A stretch of DNA of 64,000 nt. Source: Symmachiella macrocystis (GTDB taxonomy: Bacteria > Planctomycetota > Planctomycetia > Planctomycetales > Planctomycetaceae). A model generated the notes under the pieces. It was not told where the DNA came from and did not search any database. It was given only the letters and a program-made list of their open reading frames with translations. Where the stretch lies: contig NZ_SJPP01000001.1 in the NCBI RefSeq assembly GCF_007860075.1, forward strand, positions 3,259,490 to 3,323,489, in the 5' to 3' direction. Shown one piece after another: positions 22,768 to 32,939 of the stretch. Positions within the stretch are counted from its first letter, which is position 1; each line of letters begins with the position of its first letter. Both the position numbers and the translations under genes were made by a program.

Positions 22768-24852
22768 ATGTCCAGACTCATAGAACATCTCCGGAATATC
22801 GGGATCATTGCCCATATCGACGCGGGTAAAACGACCACCACCGAGCGGATCTTGTACTACACAGGGTCATCGCACCGCATGGGGAGCGTCGATGACGGCA
22901 CCACTGAAACCGACTTCAATCCCGAGGAGCAGGAGCGGGGGATCACGATTTTCTCAGCTGCCGTCACCTGCACCTGGCGCGATACGACGATCAACATCAT
23001 CGACACGCCGGGGCACGTGGATTTCACGGCCGAGGTCGAGCGCAGCTTGCGAGTTCTAGACGGCGGCGTGGTGATCTTTAGCGCCCGCGAAGGGGTCGAG
23101 GCGCAAAGTGAGACTGTCTGGCGGCAGGCTGACAAATATCGGGTGCCGCGGATTTGCTTCATCAACAAGATGGACCGAATCGGTGCGGATTTTCAGCGTA
23201 CGTTTCAACAAATCAAGAACCGCCTCAATGCGAATCCGATTGCGATTCAGCTGCCGATGGGGGCGGGCTCACCCCCTGACCCGCAGGCCTTTAGCGGGAT
23301 CATTGATCTGATTGAGCAAAAGGCGATTTACTTCGACGCGGAATCCCGTGGGGAGAACTTCCGGACCGAGGAGATTCCCGCTGAGTACCAGGAGGCGGCC
23401 AAGAGCGCGCGGTCGCAACTGCTGGAGGCGATCGCCGAGCTCGATGAGCAGGTCCTGGAGAGCTATCTTGAGACCGAAGACATCCCTGTCGAGGATATTC
23501 ACCGATTGCTGCGGCAAGGGACAATCTCCGGTCAACTTCAGCCGGTCATGTGTGGCTCGTCGCTGGACTACATTGGTGTGCAGCCGTTGTTGGACGCGGT
23601 TTCATTGTATTTGCCCAGTCCGCTCGATCGTCCCCCGGTGCAGGGGGAAAATATGACCCCTAAGAAAAAAGGGGAGATCGAAGTTCGCAAGCCCTCGCCG
23701 ACGGAGCCGTTTTGCGGGTTGGTCTTTAAGATTCAAAGCGATCAGCATGGCGATTTGTGCTTTGTGCGGGTCTATTCCGGCGTGTTGAAAAGCCGCTCGC
23801 GGGTTTTGAATCCGCGGACTGGAAAAAAAGAACTGGTGAGCCAGTTGTGGCACATCCAAGCCTCCAGCCGCGAAAAAGTTGACGAGGTCTCGGCTGGTGA
23901 CATCGTCGGTGTGGTGGGCCTCAAAGAGACTGTCGTTACGGGGGACACGCTTTGTGCGCAGCAGCATCCGATGCTGCTGGAGAGTATTGTCTTCCCTGAG
24001 ACGGTGATCTCGACGGCTGTCGAACCGGAATCGAGTGCGGACCGTAAGAAATTGGCCCAAACGCTGGCGATCCTAGCCCGGCAAGACCCGACCTTTACGG
24101 CTGTGACCAACGAGGAAACGGGACAAACCATCATCAGCGGGATGGGTGAGTTGCACTTGGAAGTCATCCAACACAGCCTGGAGCGAGATTTTCACCTGAA
24201 AATCCGCACGCACAAGCCCCGCGTCAGTTACCGCGAGACTATTCGTAAGTCGATTACGGTGACTGGTGAGTTTAATCGACAGGTCGCCGGCGTCCCTCAA
24301 TTTGCCCAGGTGCAATTGAGGGTTGAGCCATTCCAGGGCGAATCTAGCTTAACATTCGAAGACGAGTTGAAGCCGAATGAATTTCCTTCGCAGTTAGCCA
24401 ATCTGGCTCGCCAGGCGGTCAAGGATGAGGCCAGCGGGGGTGGCGTGCTGGGATATCGCTTGGCGGACGTCAAGCTCACGCTGCTGGGCATCAAATATAG
24501 TGATTCGGATGACGTGGAGTCGGTGGTGTTGGCTGCGGCTATCGATGCGGTCCGAGCCGCTTTAACCGATACGAATGTCTTGCTCCTGGAGCCGATTATG
24601 AAGCTCGAGGTGGTGACTCCGGACGAGTTTTTGGGGAACATTACCGCTGATTTGCACTCCCGGCGAGCCACAATTCTTAATAGCGAGCAGCGGGAGCATT
24701 TGCGGGTGGTCAATGCAGAGGCCCCACTGGCGGCAATGTTTGGCTATTCCACCCAGATCCGCAGCTTGTCGACCGGTCGAGCATCATATTCTATGGAGCC
24801 GCTGCGTTACGGGGAGGCTCCGCCGGAGATTTTGAAGGAGATGTTGGGCTAA
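22768..24852 (+). CDS. fusA: Elongation factor G
   Basis: 694 residues. G1 AHIDAGKT is at 15-22; switch [10 protein letters not shown]3 DTPGH and G4 NKMD follow, then domains II-V to the end. It drives ribosomal translocation. I set the start at [18 protein letters not shown]; thirty further open codons upstream have no similarity to the family. Planctomycetes often carry several EF-G paralogues, so this could be one of them, but its place in the str group after rpsG argues for the main copy. No tuf follows it. Confidence 0.93.
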   Translation: MSRLIEHLRNIGIIAHIDAGKTTTTERILYYTGSSHRMGSVDDGTTETDFNPEEQERGITIFSAAVTCTWRDTTINIIDTPGHVDFTAEVERSLRVLDGGVVIFSAREGVEAQSETVWRQADKYRVPRICFINKMDRIGADFQRTFQQIKNRLNANPIAIQLPMGAGSPPDPQAFSGIIDLIEQKAIYFDAESRGENFRTEEIPAEYQEAAKSARSQLLEAIAELDEQVLESYLETEDIPVEDIHRLLRQGTISGQLQPVMCGSSLDYIGVQPLLDAVSLYLPSPLDRPPVQGENMTPKKKGEIEVRKPSPTEPFCGLVFKIQSDQHGDLCFVRVYSGVLKSRSRVLNPRTGKKELVSQLWHIQASSREKVDEVSAGDIVGVVGLKETVVTGDTLCAQQHPMLLESIVFPETVISTAVEPESSADRKKLAQTLAILARQDPTFTAVTNEETGQTIISGMGELHLEVIQHSLERDFHLKIRTHKPRVSYRETIRKSITVTGEFNRQVAGVPQFAQVQLRVEPFQGESSLTFEDELKPNEFPSQLANLARQAVKDEASGGGVLGYRLADVKLTLLGIKYSDSDDVESVVLAAAIDAVRAALTDTNVLLLEPIMKLEVVTPDEFLGNITADLHSRRATILNSEQREHLRVVNAEAPLAAMFGYSTQIRSLSTGRASYSMEPLRYGEAPPEILKEMLG

Positions 24853-24949
24853 TCGAAGGGCAAATGGGTGTAGTTTGTGGTTGAAAGCGGGTCGCAGGGG
24901 CCTGGAATTCACAAAGATTTGAAATAAACAAAAGTCGTGGGTCACTTTA

Positions 24950-24978
24950 TTGACAAAAGTATTCTAGACCACTACCAT
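24950..24978 (+). promoter_or_regulatory. Sigma-70-type promoter for the S10 operon
   Basis: TTGACA (24950-24955, perfect -35) is followed after 17 bases by TACCAT (24973-24978, four of six). It lies 79 bases before rpsJ and after the fusA stop, so it would start the long S10-spc-alpha transcript. Confidence 0.55.
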
Positions 24979-24980
24979 TG

Positions 24981-25012
24981 CGAAATTTCCCGCCCAAAGT
25001 GCGGGGAAATTG
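24981..25012 (+). promoter_or_regulatory. Leader hairpin upstream of rpsJ
   Basis: AAATTTCCCGC and GCGGGGAAATT form a stem with one bulge around CCAAAGT. It is just downstream of the proposed promoter and would be at the very 5' end of the S10 mRNA. There is no T-run, so a leader structure is more likely than a fusA terminator. Confidence 0.4.
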
Positions 25013-25056
25013 TCGTTATTGGTGTAGGCATAAACTGTTAGCGAAGGATGGTTTGA

Positions 25057-25389
25057 GTGGCCGGCAAGAAGCAAGAAAAAATCCGAATCCGCATGGAGGC
25101 GTACGATCACTCGGTGCTTGATCAATCAGCATCGGAAATCGTCAACACGGCAAAGCGGACCGGAGCCGATGTCCACGGACCAATTCCCCTTCCGACGCGG
25201 ATTGAGCGTTACACGGTGCTGCGGAGTCCGCACGTGAACAAAAAATCTCGCGAGCAGTTTGAGATCCGGACGCATAAGCGTTTGGTGGACATTGTGCAGC
25301 CAACGGGGAAGACAATCGACGCGTTGAATAAGTTGTCTCTTCCGGCTGGTGTGGATATCAAGATTAAGGCGGCTGCTGCGGGTCGCTGA
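25057..25389 (+). CDS. rpsJ: 30S ribosomal protein uS10
   Basis: 110 residues starting at GTG after [23 protein letters not shown] and [20 protein letters not shown] are diagnostic. S10 sits in the 30S head and, as NusE, also joins antitermination complexes. It opens the S10 operon (rpsJ-rplC-rplD-rplW-rplB-rpsS-rplV-rpsC-rplP-rpmC-rpsQ). A 284-base gap separates it from rplC, unusually long inside this operon. Confidence 0.97.
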   Translation: MAGKKQEKIRIRMEAYDHSVLDQSASEIVNTAKRTGADVHGPIPLPTRIERYTVLRSPHVNKKSREQFEIRTHKRLVDIVQPTGKTIDALNKLSLPAGVDIKIKAAAAGR

Positions 25390-25673
25390 TCGGCCGTTTG
25401 GCTGTGAAGTGGTGGCGGTTGGCTGTTCTGCGTCTTGTTGGGCCCGGTTGCCTGGGTTCGGCGGGCGTGTTTCGCGCTGGCGGTTGGCTTGGGCTCTGGG
25501 GTATCCCCTGGAGTTGCTCCTCGGGTTTCGACTGGCTTGTGTTGCTTCGGCGATATCGGTCCATGTCTGCGGGGTTGCTGTGGTCTTCAGGCTGGGCGGC
25601 AATTCTGCTTGTGGTTATTTATTGTTGGTTGTGAAATATTTCGTATAGCGTTGCAGGGATTTGAGGCACGATC

Positions 25674-26369
25674 ATGTCAGTTGGACTACTGGGGCGCAAA
25701 ATCGGCATGACGCAGGTCTATAACGAGGCGGGCGATATTACGCCCGTGACGGTCATTCAGGCCGGACCTTGTGTGGTGCTGCAGGTTCGCACGTTGGAAC
25801 GCGATGGCTACGAGGCTGTGCAGGTCGGGTTTGGTGACAAGCCGCGGCGGTTGGCTCGGCAGTCGGAACGCGGGCACGTAGCGGCGATCAAAAGCAAGCG
25901 GTCCAAGGCTCGTGCGGCTGCGGGTGTTGAGTTGCCGGCGAAAGCGGATTGTGAACCAAAGCGGTTTGTGCGTGAGTTTCGTACAGACGGAGAAAGTTGC
26001 GATTGCGAAGTTGGTCAGGAGTTGACCGTTGATCTGTTTGCGGACGTATCTAATGTGGACGTGATTGCGACAAGCAAGGGGCGTGGGACGGCGGGTGTCA
26101 TGAAGCGGCACAATTTTGCCGGCCAGCGTGCCAGTCACGGTGTGAAGCGTGTGCATCGCCATGGTGGATCGATCGGGCAGAGTGCTGATCCGGCACGCGT
26201 GATTAAAGGGACAAAAATGGCGGGTCGCTACGGCAACGCTCGCATTACGGTTCGGAATCTCGAGTTGACGCGAGTCGACGGCGAGAATGGGTTGTTGCTG
26301 GTGGCCGGTTCGGTTCCCGGCCCCAAGGGTGGCTACGTGGTGATTCGGAAAACAAACAAGCTGGGCTAG
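25674..26369 (+). CDS. rplC: 50S ribosomal protein uL3
   Basis: 231 residues. GLLGRKIGMTQVYNEAGD starts the protein, and GTAGVMKRHNFAGQRASHG forms the extension that reaches the peptidyl-transferase centre. It is an early assembly protein of the 50S subunit. GAGG lies eight bases before the ATG. Next to rplD in the S10 operon. Confidence 0.97.
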   Translation: MSVGLLGRKIGMTQVYNEAGDITPVTVIQAGPCVVLQVRTLERDGYEAVQVGFGDKPRRLARQSERGHVAAIKSKRSKARAAAGVELPAKADCEPKRFVREFRTDGESCDCEVGQELTVDLFADVSNVDVIATSKGRGTAGVMKRHNFAGQRASHGVKRVHRHGGSIGQSADPARVIKGTKMAGRYGNARITVRNLELTRVDGENGLLLVAGSVPGPKGGYVVIRKTNKLG

Positions 26370-26449
26370 TCATTTTGCGGCTTGGCTCGGGCGTTTCAGG
26401 CAGTTGATTCCATACAGTTAAACGTGCACGTTATTGAGAGTAGTGAGTT

Positions 26450-27079
26450 ATGATTTCTCTTCCGATTCGCGACAAGTCCGGGCAAGAAGTGGGGACGTAT
26501 GAGTTCGACCCCGCTGACTTGGCGCCTGGTGTGAACCGGCAGTTGCTCCATGATGTGGTTGTGATGTACGAAGCGAACCGTCGTGTTGGTACTTCGGCGA
26601 CCAAGTCGCGTGGGCAGGTGGCAGGCAGCACTAAGAAGATGTATCGCCAAAAAGGTACGGGTCGTGCTCGGGCCGGTGCCAAGCGGACGCCGGTTCGTCG
26701 CGGTGGTGGTGTTACGTTTGGTAAAGTGACTCGCGACTTTAGTTATCGCCTGCCCAAAAAGGCAGTTCGGTTGGCGACGCGGATGGCCTTGTTGAGCAAG
26801 TTTCTGGACGGCCAGGCAGTGGTTTTGGATGAGCTGTCGGTTGATGCTCCCAAGACAAAGGTTGTGGCCGGTGTTTTGCGGTCGCTCGGCTTGGATCGGC
26901 AGTCCTGTTTGCTGGCTATTGATGAGTACAACGCTGACTTGTGGAAGTCCGGACGAAATATTGCGGATTTGCGAGTCTCGCCGGCTGCGGACCTGAACGC
27001 CTATGACGTGTTGCGTCAGCGGCAGTTTTTGGTGACCAAAGCGGCTTTGGATAAATTGCGCGGCGTCTCCGCGGAGTAA
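26450..27079 (+). CDS. rplD: 50S ribosomal protein uL4
   Basis: 209 residues. The loop that enters the exit tunnel contains KKMYRQKGTGRARAGAKR. In E. coli L4 also represses the S10 operon by acting on its leader; whether that holds here is unknown, but a leader hairpin does precede rpsJ. Placed between rplC and rplW as usual. Confidence 0.97.
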   Translation: MISLPIRDKSGQEVGTYEFDPADLAPGVNRQLLHDVVVMYEANRRVGTSATKSRGQVAGSTKKMYRQKGTGRARAGAKRTPVRRGGGVTFGKVTRDFSYRLPKKAVRLATRMALLSKFLDGQAVVLDELSVDAPKTKVVAGVLRSLGLDRQSCLLAIDEYNADLWKSGRNIADLRVSPAADLNAYDVLRQRQFLVTKAALDKLRGVSAE

Positions 27080-27127
27080 GTGTGTTCTCGCCACGAGATG
27101 CTGGCGTATTTGAAAAGGTGTGTGGCA

Positions 27128-27439
27128 ATGGCTACGGTGGAAAAAAAATCGGGGCTGACATTGGAGCCGTATCAGGTCGTTTATCGTCCGTTGATCACGG
27201 AAAAAGGTACGCACATTTCAACGCGGTACAATGCGTACCCGTTTGAAGTGAATCCGCTGTGCACAAAGACTGAAATCAAAGAAGCGGTTGAAAAGCTGTG
27301 GGAGGTTCGCGTTGTTGCTGTGCGGACTCAGAACCGCATCGGCAAGCCGCGGCGGACTAAGAATCAGGTCGGGCGGACAAGTGGTTGGAAGAAGGCGATC
27401 GTGCAATTGCACGATGAAGATCGGATCGCGTTCTTTTAG
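27128..27439 (+). CDS. rplW: 50S ribosomal protein uL23
   Basis: 103 residues. LEPYQVVYRPLITEKGTHIS and VRTQNRIGKPRRTKNQVGRT match L23, which sits at the tunnel exit and docks trigger factor and SRP. The start is MATVEKKSG, after AAGGTG; sixteen open codons upstream lack a site. Ends with DEDRIAFF. Confidence 0.96.
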   Translation: MATVEKKSGLTLEPYQVVYRPLITEKGTHISTRYNAYPFEVNPLCTKTEIKEAVEKLWEVRVVAVRTQNRIGKPRRTKNQVGRTSGWKKAIVQLHDEDRIAFF

Positions 27440-27529
27440 GCCGCTACTGCAGTCTTGTTAGAGTCAGAGCCGGTTTGGTCCGGTGGCGGAATTCTCGATT
27501 GTTCGAGCAAATAACAGAAAAAGACAGTC

Positions 27530-28387
27530 ATGGGTATCAAATTTTATAAGCCAACGACGGCCGGCCGTCGGGATGCCTCCGTAAGCGACTTCGCGGAGAT
27601 CACCGACCGTAAGAAAAAGCCGGAAAAGTCGTTGCTGACACGGTATAAGAAAAAAGGTGGCCGCAACAACCAGGGCAAAATTACTGCCCGTCATCGTGGC
27701 GGCGGCCACAAGCGGATGTATCGGGTAATAGATTTCAAGCGTTTGCGGGACGGGATTCCGGCGCGTGTGAAGTCCATCGAGTATGATCCGAATCGTTCTG
27801 CACGGATTGCCTTGTTGCACTATGTCGACGGGGTGAAATCATACATTTTGGCTCCCGAGGGGCTCAATGCGGGTGCGGTTGTTGAGAGCGGTCCGAATGC
27901 GGAGCCAACCTTGGGCAACTGTTTGCCGTTGTCGGCGATTCCTACAGGGGCCACGATTCACAACATCGAACTGCAACCGGGACGTGGTGGCCAATTGTGT
28001 CGCAGTGCCGGGACCGCAGCGGTGATGAATGCCCGCGAAGGCGATTGGGCACAAATCACCTTACCTTCTGGTGAGGTGCGACGTGTCCCGAGTAGTTGCC
28101 GAGCCACGATCGGGCCGATTGGAAACAGCGAACACAGTAAAATTGTGCTCGGTAAAGCCGGGCGGAAGCGTTGGATGGGTTGGCGGCCTCGCGTGCGGGG
28201 AACAGCTATGAATCCGGTCGCTCACCCGATGGGTGGTGGTGAAGGTCGCAACTCGGGCGGTCGGCATCCTTGTAGTCCTACGGGCAAGTTGGCCAAGGGT
28301 GGCCGCACGCGGAAGCGAAGGAAGTCGTCATCGGCAGCCATTGTCAGGCGGCGTAAGTCGCGGCGTTATGGCCAGTTGAAGCTCTGA
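27530..28387 (+). CDS. rplB: 50S ribosomal protein uL2
   Basis: 285 residues. [20 protein letters not shown] near the N-terminus and [20 protein letters not shown] near the C-terminus are intact, including the histidine next to the peptidyl-transferase centre. One of the most conserved 50S proteins. Placed between rplW and rpsS. Confidence 0.98.
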   Translation: MGIKFYKPTTAGRRDASVSDFAEITDRKKKPEKSLLTRYKKKGGRNNQGKITARHRGGGHKRMYRVIDFKRLRDGIPARVKSIEYDPNRSARIALLHYVDGVKSYILAPEGLNAGAVVESGPNAEPTLGNCLPLSAIPTGATIHNIELQPGRGGQLCRSAGTAAVMNAREGDWAQITLPSGEVRRVPSSCRATIGPIGNSEHSKIVLGKAGRKRWMGWRPRVRGTAMNPVAHPMGGGEGRNSGGRHPCSPTGKLAKGGRTRKRRKSSSAAIVRRRKSRRYGQLKL

Positions 28388-28491
28388 TAGTTGGTCAGGT
28401 GTTGTTTGGGTTGATGTGGCGTTTAAGAAATTGTCGGCTGACGCGGACGCATCTAAGTTTGATTTAAGTCAAAAAACAGAAGGACAGCGGG

Positions 28492-28761
28492 ATGGGTCGC
28501 TCTCTGAAAAAAGGGCCTTACGTTGATGCCAAATTGCTCAAGAAGATTGAGCGATTGGATGATGCCGGACGCAAAGAGCCGATTCGCACCTGGTGCCGTC
28601 GTTCGACGATTTCACCGGATTTTATCGGCCATACCTTCCTGGTGCACAATGGGCGGGCACATATCAATGTGTACGTCACGGAAGAAATGGTGGGGCACAA
28701 ACTCGGGGAGTTCGCACCAACGCGGACGTTCCGCGGGCATGGCGGTAAGGCTAAAAGATAA
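28492..28761 (+). CDS. rpsS: 30S ribosomal protein uS19
   Basis: 89 residues: [15 protein letters not shown] at the start and [19 protein letters not shown] at the end. It pairs with S13 in the 30S head and touches the A-site finger. Preceded by GAAGGA. Canonical order rplB-rpsS-rplV. Confidence 0.97.
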   Translation: MGRSLKKGPYVDAKLLKKIERLDDAGRKEPIRTWCRRSTISPDFIGHTFLVHNGRAHINVYVTEEMVGHKLGEFAPTRTFRGHGGKAKR

Positions 28762-28823
28762 CCTCCCGCGATTGCGGCATTGGTCTACGAGATTGGTTGA
28801 CGGACAGGTTGAGGAAGATAGCT

Positions 28824-29165
28824 ATGGAATACAAATCGACGCATCGTTTCGCGCGGATTTCAGCGACAAAAGTCCGACCGTTTACGGAATTGGTTCGTGG
28901 GAAGTCAGCCGGCGAAGGTCTGGACTTGTTGCGTTTTGTGCCGAATCGCGGTGCAAGGTTCTTGGAAAAAGTCTTGCGGACCGCAATGGCCAACGCGGAG
29001 CAGTCCGGTGCGCGTAATGTTGAGAGTCTGATGATTAAGGATGCCCGCGCCGATGGCGGTCCGATGTTCAAGCGGTTGCAACCGCGAGCACGGGGAATGG
29101 CATTTATTATTCGGAAGCGTTTTTCGCACATTCATGTAGGGATTGAAGGTCCGGACATCGTCTAG
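28824..29165 (+). CDS. rplV: 50S ribosomal protein uL22
   Basis: 113 residues. RFARISATKVRPFTELVRGK and the hairpin ending RLQPRARGMAFIIRKR that lines the exit tunnel are present; the latter is where macrolide-resistance changes occur in other bacteria. Start at MEYKSTHRF after GAGGA; a TTG nine codons earlier is open but not favoured. Confidence 0.96.
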   Translation: MEYKSTHRFARISATKVRPFTELVRGKSAGEGLDLLRFVPNRGARFLEKVLRTAMANAEQSGARNVESLMIKDARADGGPMFKRLQPRARGMAFIIRKRFSHIHVGIEGPDIV

Positions 29166-29267
29166 TTGGCGGCGGCCAGGCTGCGATGAGCAGACTGTGT
29201 TGGTTTCGCTGTGGTGTTGTTCGTTCGTTATTCCAGCAGTTTTTGAATTACATAAGGCATACGGATC

Positions 29268-29969
29268 ATGGGTCAGAAAGTTCGGCCGACGGGTTTCCGC
29301 GTAGGGATTGTTGAAGAGTGGCGGAGTCGTTGGTACGCGTCAAAGAAAGAGTTCGGCGACCTCTTGGTCGAGGACTTCAAGATCCGCAAGTTCGTCAAAG
29401 AGAAATACCAGTTTGCGGGGATTTCGAAAGTTGAAATCGAACGCACGCGCGATCAAGTGGTCGTGCATTTGAACACAGCCCGTCCGGGCATCATCATCGG
29501 CCGCAAGGGGCAGGAAGTTGACCGCCTCAAAGCAGAGCTCGAAGATCTGACCGGCCGGCGAATGGAATTGAAGATCGTCGAAATCAACAACGCCATGAAA
29601 AACGCGGTGTTGGTAGCTGAAGACATTGCTCAGCAGTTGAGCAAACGGTCCAGCTTTCGGCGCACGATCAAACGCTCGATGGATTCGGTGATGGATGCGG
29701 GCGCGTTGGGTGTGAAGATTGTCCTCTCCGGCCGATTGGGCGGAGCGGAAATGTCTCGGACCGAAAAAGCGATGAGGGGATCAATTCCTTTGTCGACAAT
29801 TCAGAAACATATTGACTACGGTTTTGCCAAGGCACGCACGGCCCAGGGAATTATTGGGATCAAAGTGTGGATCGACTTGGGTCTTTATACAGACGAGGAG
29901 GATGGCGATGGCGCTAATGCCCAAACGGGTCAAGCACAGAAAAAGCCAAAGAAAACGTATAAAAGGTAA
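29268..29969 (+). CDS. rpsC: 30S ribosomal protein uS3
   Basis: 233 residues. The KH domain has NTARPGIIIGRKGQEVDRL; the C-terminal half holds GLGVKIV-type S3 sequence and SRTEKAMRGSIPLSTI. It forms part of the mRNA entry channel. The last 24 residues, a Lys/Gln/Asp-rich tail ending KKPKKTYKR, are encoded by DNA that is also the beginning of rplP in another frame. Confidence 0.97.
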   Translation: MGQKVRPTGFRVGIVEEWRSRWYASKKEFGDLLVEDFKIRKFVKEKYQFAGISKVEIERTRDQVVVHLNTARPGIIIGRKGQEVDRLKAELEDLTGRRMELKIVEINNAMKNAVLVAEDIAQQLSKRSSFRRTIKRSMDSVMDAGALGVKIVLSGRLGGAEMSRTEKAMRGSIPLSTIQKHIDYGFAKARTAQGIIGIKVWIDLGLYTDEEDGDGANAQTGQAQKKPKKTYKR

Positions 29970-30327
29970 CGCGACCCGCGGGAATACCGTGGTGTTGGGT
30001 GACTGGGGTTTGCAGTCGCTCGACGGTGGATATATCAAAGCCAACGTGATCGAAGCTTGCCGGATTGCCGCGACACAATACGTCCGCGGTGAGGGGAAGT
30101 TGTATATCCGCATCTTCCCGGACAAGCCTTGCACGTCTCGTCCGTTGGAAACTCGGATGGGTAAAGGTAAAGGTGAACCGGATCACTGGGTCGCAGTTGT
30201 TCGTCCAGGCACGGTAATGTTTGAATTGGCCGGCGTCTCGCAAGATGCTGCCAAGGATTGCTTCAATCGTGTGGCGCACAAATTGCCGGTCCGCGTGCGG
30301 TTGGTAGGCCGTCGTCCCGGTACCTGA
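29908..30327 (+). CDS. rplP: 50S ribosomal protein uL16
   Basis: 139 residues starting MALMPKRVKHRKSQRKRIKG. It helps position A-site tRNA near the peptidyl-transferase centre. GAGGAG ends seven bases before this ATG. The ATG two codons upstream is too close to the site and the ATG three codons downstream too far. The start lies inside rpsC, giving a 62-base out-of-frame overlap, unusual for a ribosomal operon whose other gaps are 30-300 bases. The conserved N-terminus of L16 supports it. Confidence 0.95.
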   Translation: MALMPKRVKHRKSQRKRIKGNATRGNTVVLGDWGLQSLDGGYIKANVIEACRIAATQYVRGEGKLYIRIFPDKPCTSRPLETRMGKGKGEPDHWVAVVRPGTVMFELAGVSQDAAKDCFNRVAHKLPVRVRLVGRRPGT

Positions 30328-30388
30328 GCCGATGTACGGAATGAATTGCTATTACTTTTGGACAAAATGCAGATAAAGACGAGTCGAC

Positions 30389-30622
30389 ATGACCAAGCCG
30401 CAAGAACTCCGCGAGATGAGTGACGAACAGTTAGCGTTCACATTGCGCGAAGCCCAACAAGAATTGTTCCGCCTGCGATTCCAAGCGGCTGCGGAACGAT
30501 CCGATGCGCCGAGCGCGTTGCGGAAGATCCGCCGCGACATCGCCCGCATTCACACAATCGCGCGGCAACGGGAATTGGCGCAAGAAGCGGAAGCCAATCT
30601 GGCGCCACAGGCGGAAGCCTGA
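30389..30622 (+). CDS. rpmC: 50S ribosomal protein uL29
   Basis: 77 residues, two-helix protein: LREMSDEQLAFTLREAQQEL and LRKIRRDIARIHTIARQREL. It sits by the tunnel exit next to L23. An Ala/Glu-rich tail of about 12 residues extends past the usual end. Confidence 0.94.
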   Translation: MTKPQELREMSDEQLAFTLREAQQELFRLRFQAAAERSDAPSALRKIRRDIARIHTIARQRELAQEAEANLAPQAEA

Positions 30623-30804
30623 GACGGGGGCAAGGTTTGCGGCTGGCAAGTGGTTTTCGACAGCCGGCACAAGGTGGCAATGAGTAGGGACAGCGGTTAC
30701 AGACACATATTTCGAAACCCCCGCAATTGCGGTGACCGGCACTGATGACACAATATCGCCGGTTGCGGCGGGCGAGTCTCGAGGCAAGTTGAGGACAGGT
30801 TAAG

Positions 30805-31056
30805 ATGCGTAAGAAATTGATCGGCGTAGTGACGAGCAATAAGATGGACAAGTCGTTGCGGGTCGAGGTTGAGAAGAACTATCAACACCCGCGCTACGGA
30901 AAGATTATCCGTAGTCGTACCGTATGCCACGTTCATGATGAAAAGAACGAGGCCAACGAAGGCGACTCTGTCGAAATCATCGAGTGCCGCCCCTTGTCGA
31001 AGACAAAATGTTGGAGTTTGGTGCGGATCGTTCGCGCCGCAGTTGTGGTTGAGTAA
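30805..31056 (+). CDS. rpsQ: 30S ribosomal protein uS17
   Basis: 83 residues. [20 protein letters not shown] and [20 protein letters not shown] are typical of S17, an early 16S rRNA binder with an OB fold. Last gene of the S10 group; rplN follows after 69 bases. Confidence 0.96.
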   Translation: MRKKLIGVVTSNKMDKSLRVEVEKNYQHPRYGKIIRSRTVCHVHDEKNEANEGDSVEIIECRPLSKTKCWSLVRIVRAAVVVE

Positions 31057-31125
31057 CGGTTGGCCACGAACGGTGATCGTCGCGTGGGTTTGTACGGCGT
31101 TGTTTGAGATTCAGTGGAAGTTATC

Positions 31126-31494
31126 ATGATTCAAATGCAAACACTTCTGGACGTTTGTGACAACACGGGGGCCAAGGTCGCCTGTTGCATCAAAGTTCTG
31201 GGAGGCACGGGACGGCGGACCGCCGGGCTGGGAGACGTTATCGTCGTCAGCATTAAAAAGTCCATTCCGGGTAGTTCGGTAAAATCGGGCGAAGTCGTGC
31301 GGGGTGTGATTGTTCGCTGCCGCAAGGGAACGCGCCGCAGTGATGGAAGTTATGTCCGCTTTGACCGCAATGCGATCGTGTTGATCGATAAAGATGCCAA
31401 CCCGCGGGGGACGCGTATCTTCGGTGCAGTAGCACGCGAGCTGCGTGAGCGCAAGTTTATGAAAATTGTCAGCCTGGCAAGTGAGGTAGTTTGA
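31126..31494 (+). CDS. rplN: 50S ribosomal protein uL14
   Basis: 122 residues, exactly the common length. [20 protein letters not shown] and [20 protein letters not shown] are diagnostic. It forms part of an intersubunit bridge and is the docking site of the silencing factor RsfS. A GTG four codons earlier is open, but the conserved N-terminus fixes this ATG. First gene of the spc group. Confidence 0.97.
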   Translation: MIQMQTLLDVCDNTGAKVACCIKVLGGTGRRTAGLGDVIVVSIKKSIPGSSVKSGEVVRGVIVRCRKGTRRSDGSYVRFDRNAIVLIDKDANPRGTRIFGAVARELRERKFMKIVSLASEVV

Positions 31495-31497
31495 CCG

Positions 31498-31851
31498 ATG
31501 AAGATTCGACGTGGAGATACGGTGCAAGTCATTGCTGGCGACGACGCCAGCACGACAGCACGGAAAGTCCTCTCGGTCGAGGCCGGTGGAAAAAAGGTTC
31601 TTGTGGAAGGCGTGAACCGCGTTTACAAACACGTAAAACGCGGCCATCCCCGCAGTCCGCAAGGGGGCCGGCTCTCGAAAGAGATGCCAATTGACATTTC
31701 AAATGTGTTGCTTTACTGTGATTCGTGCGGTCGAGGCGTGCGGGTTGGGTATCGCTATACAAAAGATGGCAGTAAAGAGCGGTGTTGCAAGATTTGCGAT
31801 GCCGGGCTCGGTAACATCAGCCCTCCCAAGGCTCATTACGCTCAGTCATAA
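31498..31851 (+). CDS. rplX: 50S ribosomal protein uL24 with zinc ribbon
   Basis: 117 residues. The KOW motif is near the N-terminus (RRGDTVQVIAGDDASTTARK). The C-terminal part adds YCDSCGRG and CCKICDAG, two cysteine pairs that form a likely zinc ribbon. This extended form is known in several phyla. It starts three bases after the rplN stop, so translation is probably coupled. Confidence 0.96.
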   Translation: MKIRRGDTVQVIAGDDASTTARKVLSVEAGGKKVLVEGVNRVYKHVKRGHPRSPQGGRLSKEMPIDISNVLLYCDSCGRGVRVGYRYTKDGSKERCCKICDAGLGNISPPKAHYAQS

Positions 31852-32105
31852 ATCTGGCGACGGCGAGGCCGGCTTTCGGTCTCTTTTAAAACGCGGTTGC
31901 TACGACAATCGCAAATATAACAGTTTTTAATCCAGCGACGCAGCCTTTTGATCTTCTTCTCGAAGGTCGGCAGCGAGACTGGTAACAGCAAATAGCAGAT
32001 GTGTGCGGAGGCTTCGGTGTGTAGCCGAGGGTCGACCTTCAATCGCAATCCGGCAGTAATCGCTTGCTCGACGTGAGTGGCGAAAATTGGATGTGTGTAA
32101 GTACA

Positions 32106-32648
32106 ATGGCCAGGTTATTGGAACGATACCGGAATGAAATCCGGCCGACACTCGCGAAATCCCTGGGGCGGTCAAACCCCCACTCGCTTCCCCAGTTGGA
32201 GAAGATCGTCGTCAACATGGGTGTTGGGGCGGCTGCTCAAGATCGGAAGTGCTTGGAAGAAGCCGTCGAGCATTTAACGATTCTCAGTGGACAAAAGCCG
32301 GTCATTCGCCGCGCTCGCAAGTCCGTTGCCGGGTTCAAACTTCGCGAAGGGATGGAGATTGGCTGCATGGTCACGCTCCGCTCGCAGCGGATGTATGAAT
32401 TCCTGGACCGACTGATTACGTTGACCCTACCGCGGGTCCGCGACTTTCGGGGCCTGAGCCCCAAAGCGTTTGACGGCAATGGAAACTACAGCCTGGGTAT
32501 CAGCGACCAAATGGTATTTCCGGAAGTTGATCCGGATCGCGTGAAGAATCAACAAGGTATGACGATTACCTTAGTGACGACAGCCACGACTAATGATGAG
32601 GGGCGGCAATTACTCAAAGAACTGGGAATGCCGTTTCGCAAAGATTAG
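32106..32648 (+). CDS. rplE: 50S ribosomal protein uL5
   Basis: 180 residues, the usual length. VVNMGVGAAAQD, GQKPVIRRARKSVAGFKLRE and DFRGLSPKAFDGNGNYSLGI are family hallmarks. L5 binds 5S rRNA and contacts P-site tRNA. A 254-base gap without a gene precedes it. I placed the start at MARLLERYRNE; fourteen open codons upstream look non-coding. Confidence 0.96.
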   Translation: MARLLERYRNEIRPTLAKSLGRSNPHSLPQLEKIVVNMGVGAAAQDRKCLEEAVEHLTILSGQKPVIRRARKSVAGFKLREGMEIGCMVTLRSQRMYEFLDRLITLTLPRVRDFRGLSPKAFDGNGNYSLGISDQMVFPEVDPDRVKNQQGMTITLVTTATTNDEGRQLLKELGMPFRKD

Positions 32649-32753
32649 TGTCCGGCGGTTTTAGAGATTGCTGCACGGCGTAAAGAACTCACCGCGTAAA
32701 ACATAAAGTGTAATTCATAAGCTACAGGTTTTTTCCAGAAGAAATTTAGCGAG

Positions 32754-32939
32754 ATGGCCAGCAAAGCAAAGATCGAAAAGGCAAACCGGACGCCAAAATT
32801 CAGCAGCCGTCTCGAACGGCGCTGTGCCCTGTGCGGACGTCCCCGCGCGGTGTACCGCAAGTTCAAACTGTGCCGGATTTGTTTCCGCGACCTCTGTTTG
32901 GACGGCATGATCCCCGGTGCCAAGAAGGCGAGTTGGTAA
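32754..32939 (+). CDS. rpsZ: 30S ribosomal protein uS14, zinc type
   Basis: 61 residues, the short S14 form. CALC and CRIC form a four-cysteine zinc site; the end [11 protein letters not shown] is typical. It binds the 30S head late in assembly. The longer zinc-free form is not in this window. Located between rplE and rpsH as usual. Confidence 0.96.
   Translation: MASKAKIEKANRTPKFSSRLERRCALCGRPRAVYRKFKLCRICFRDLCLDGMIPGAKKASW

Noticed and set aside
24981-25012. Terminator after fusA
   Set aside because: The stem lacks a T-run and lies downstream of a good promoter, so a leader structure of the S10 operon is more likely.
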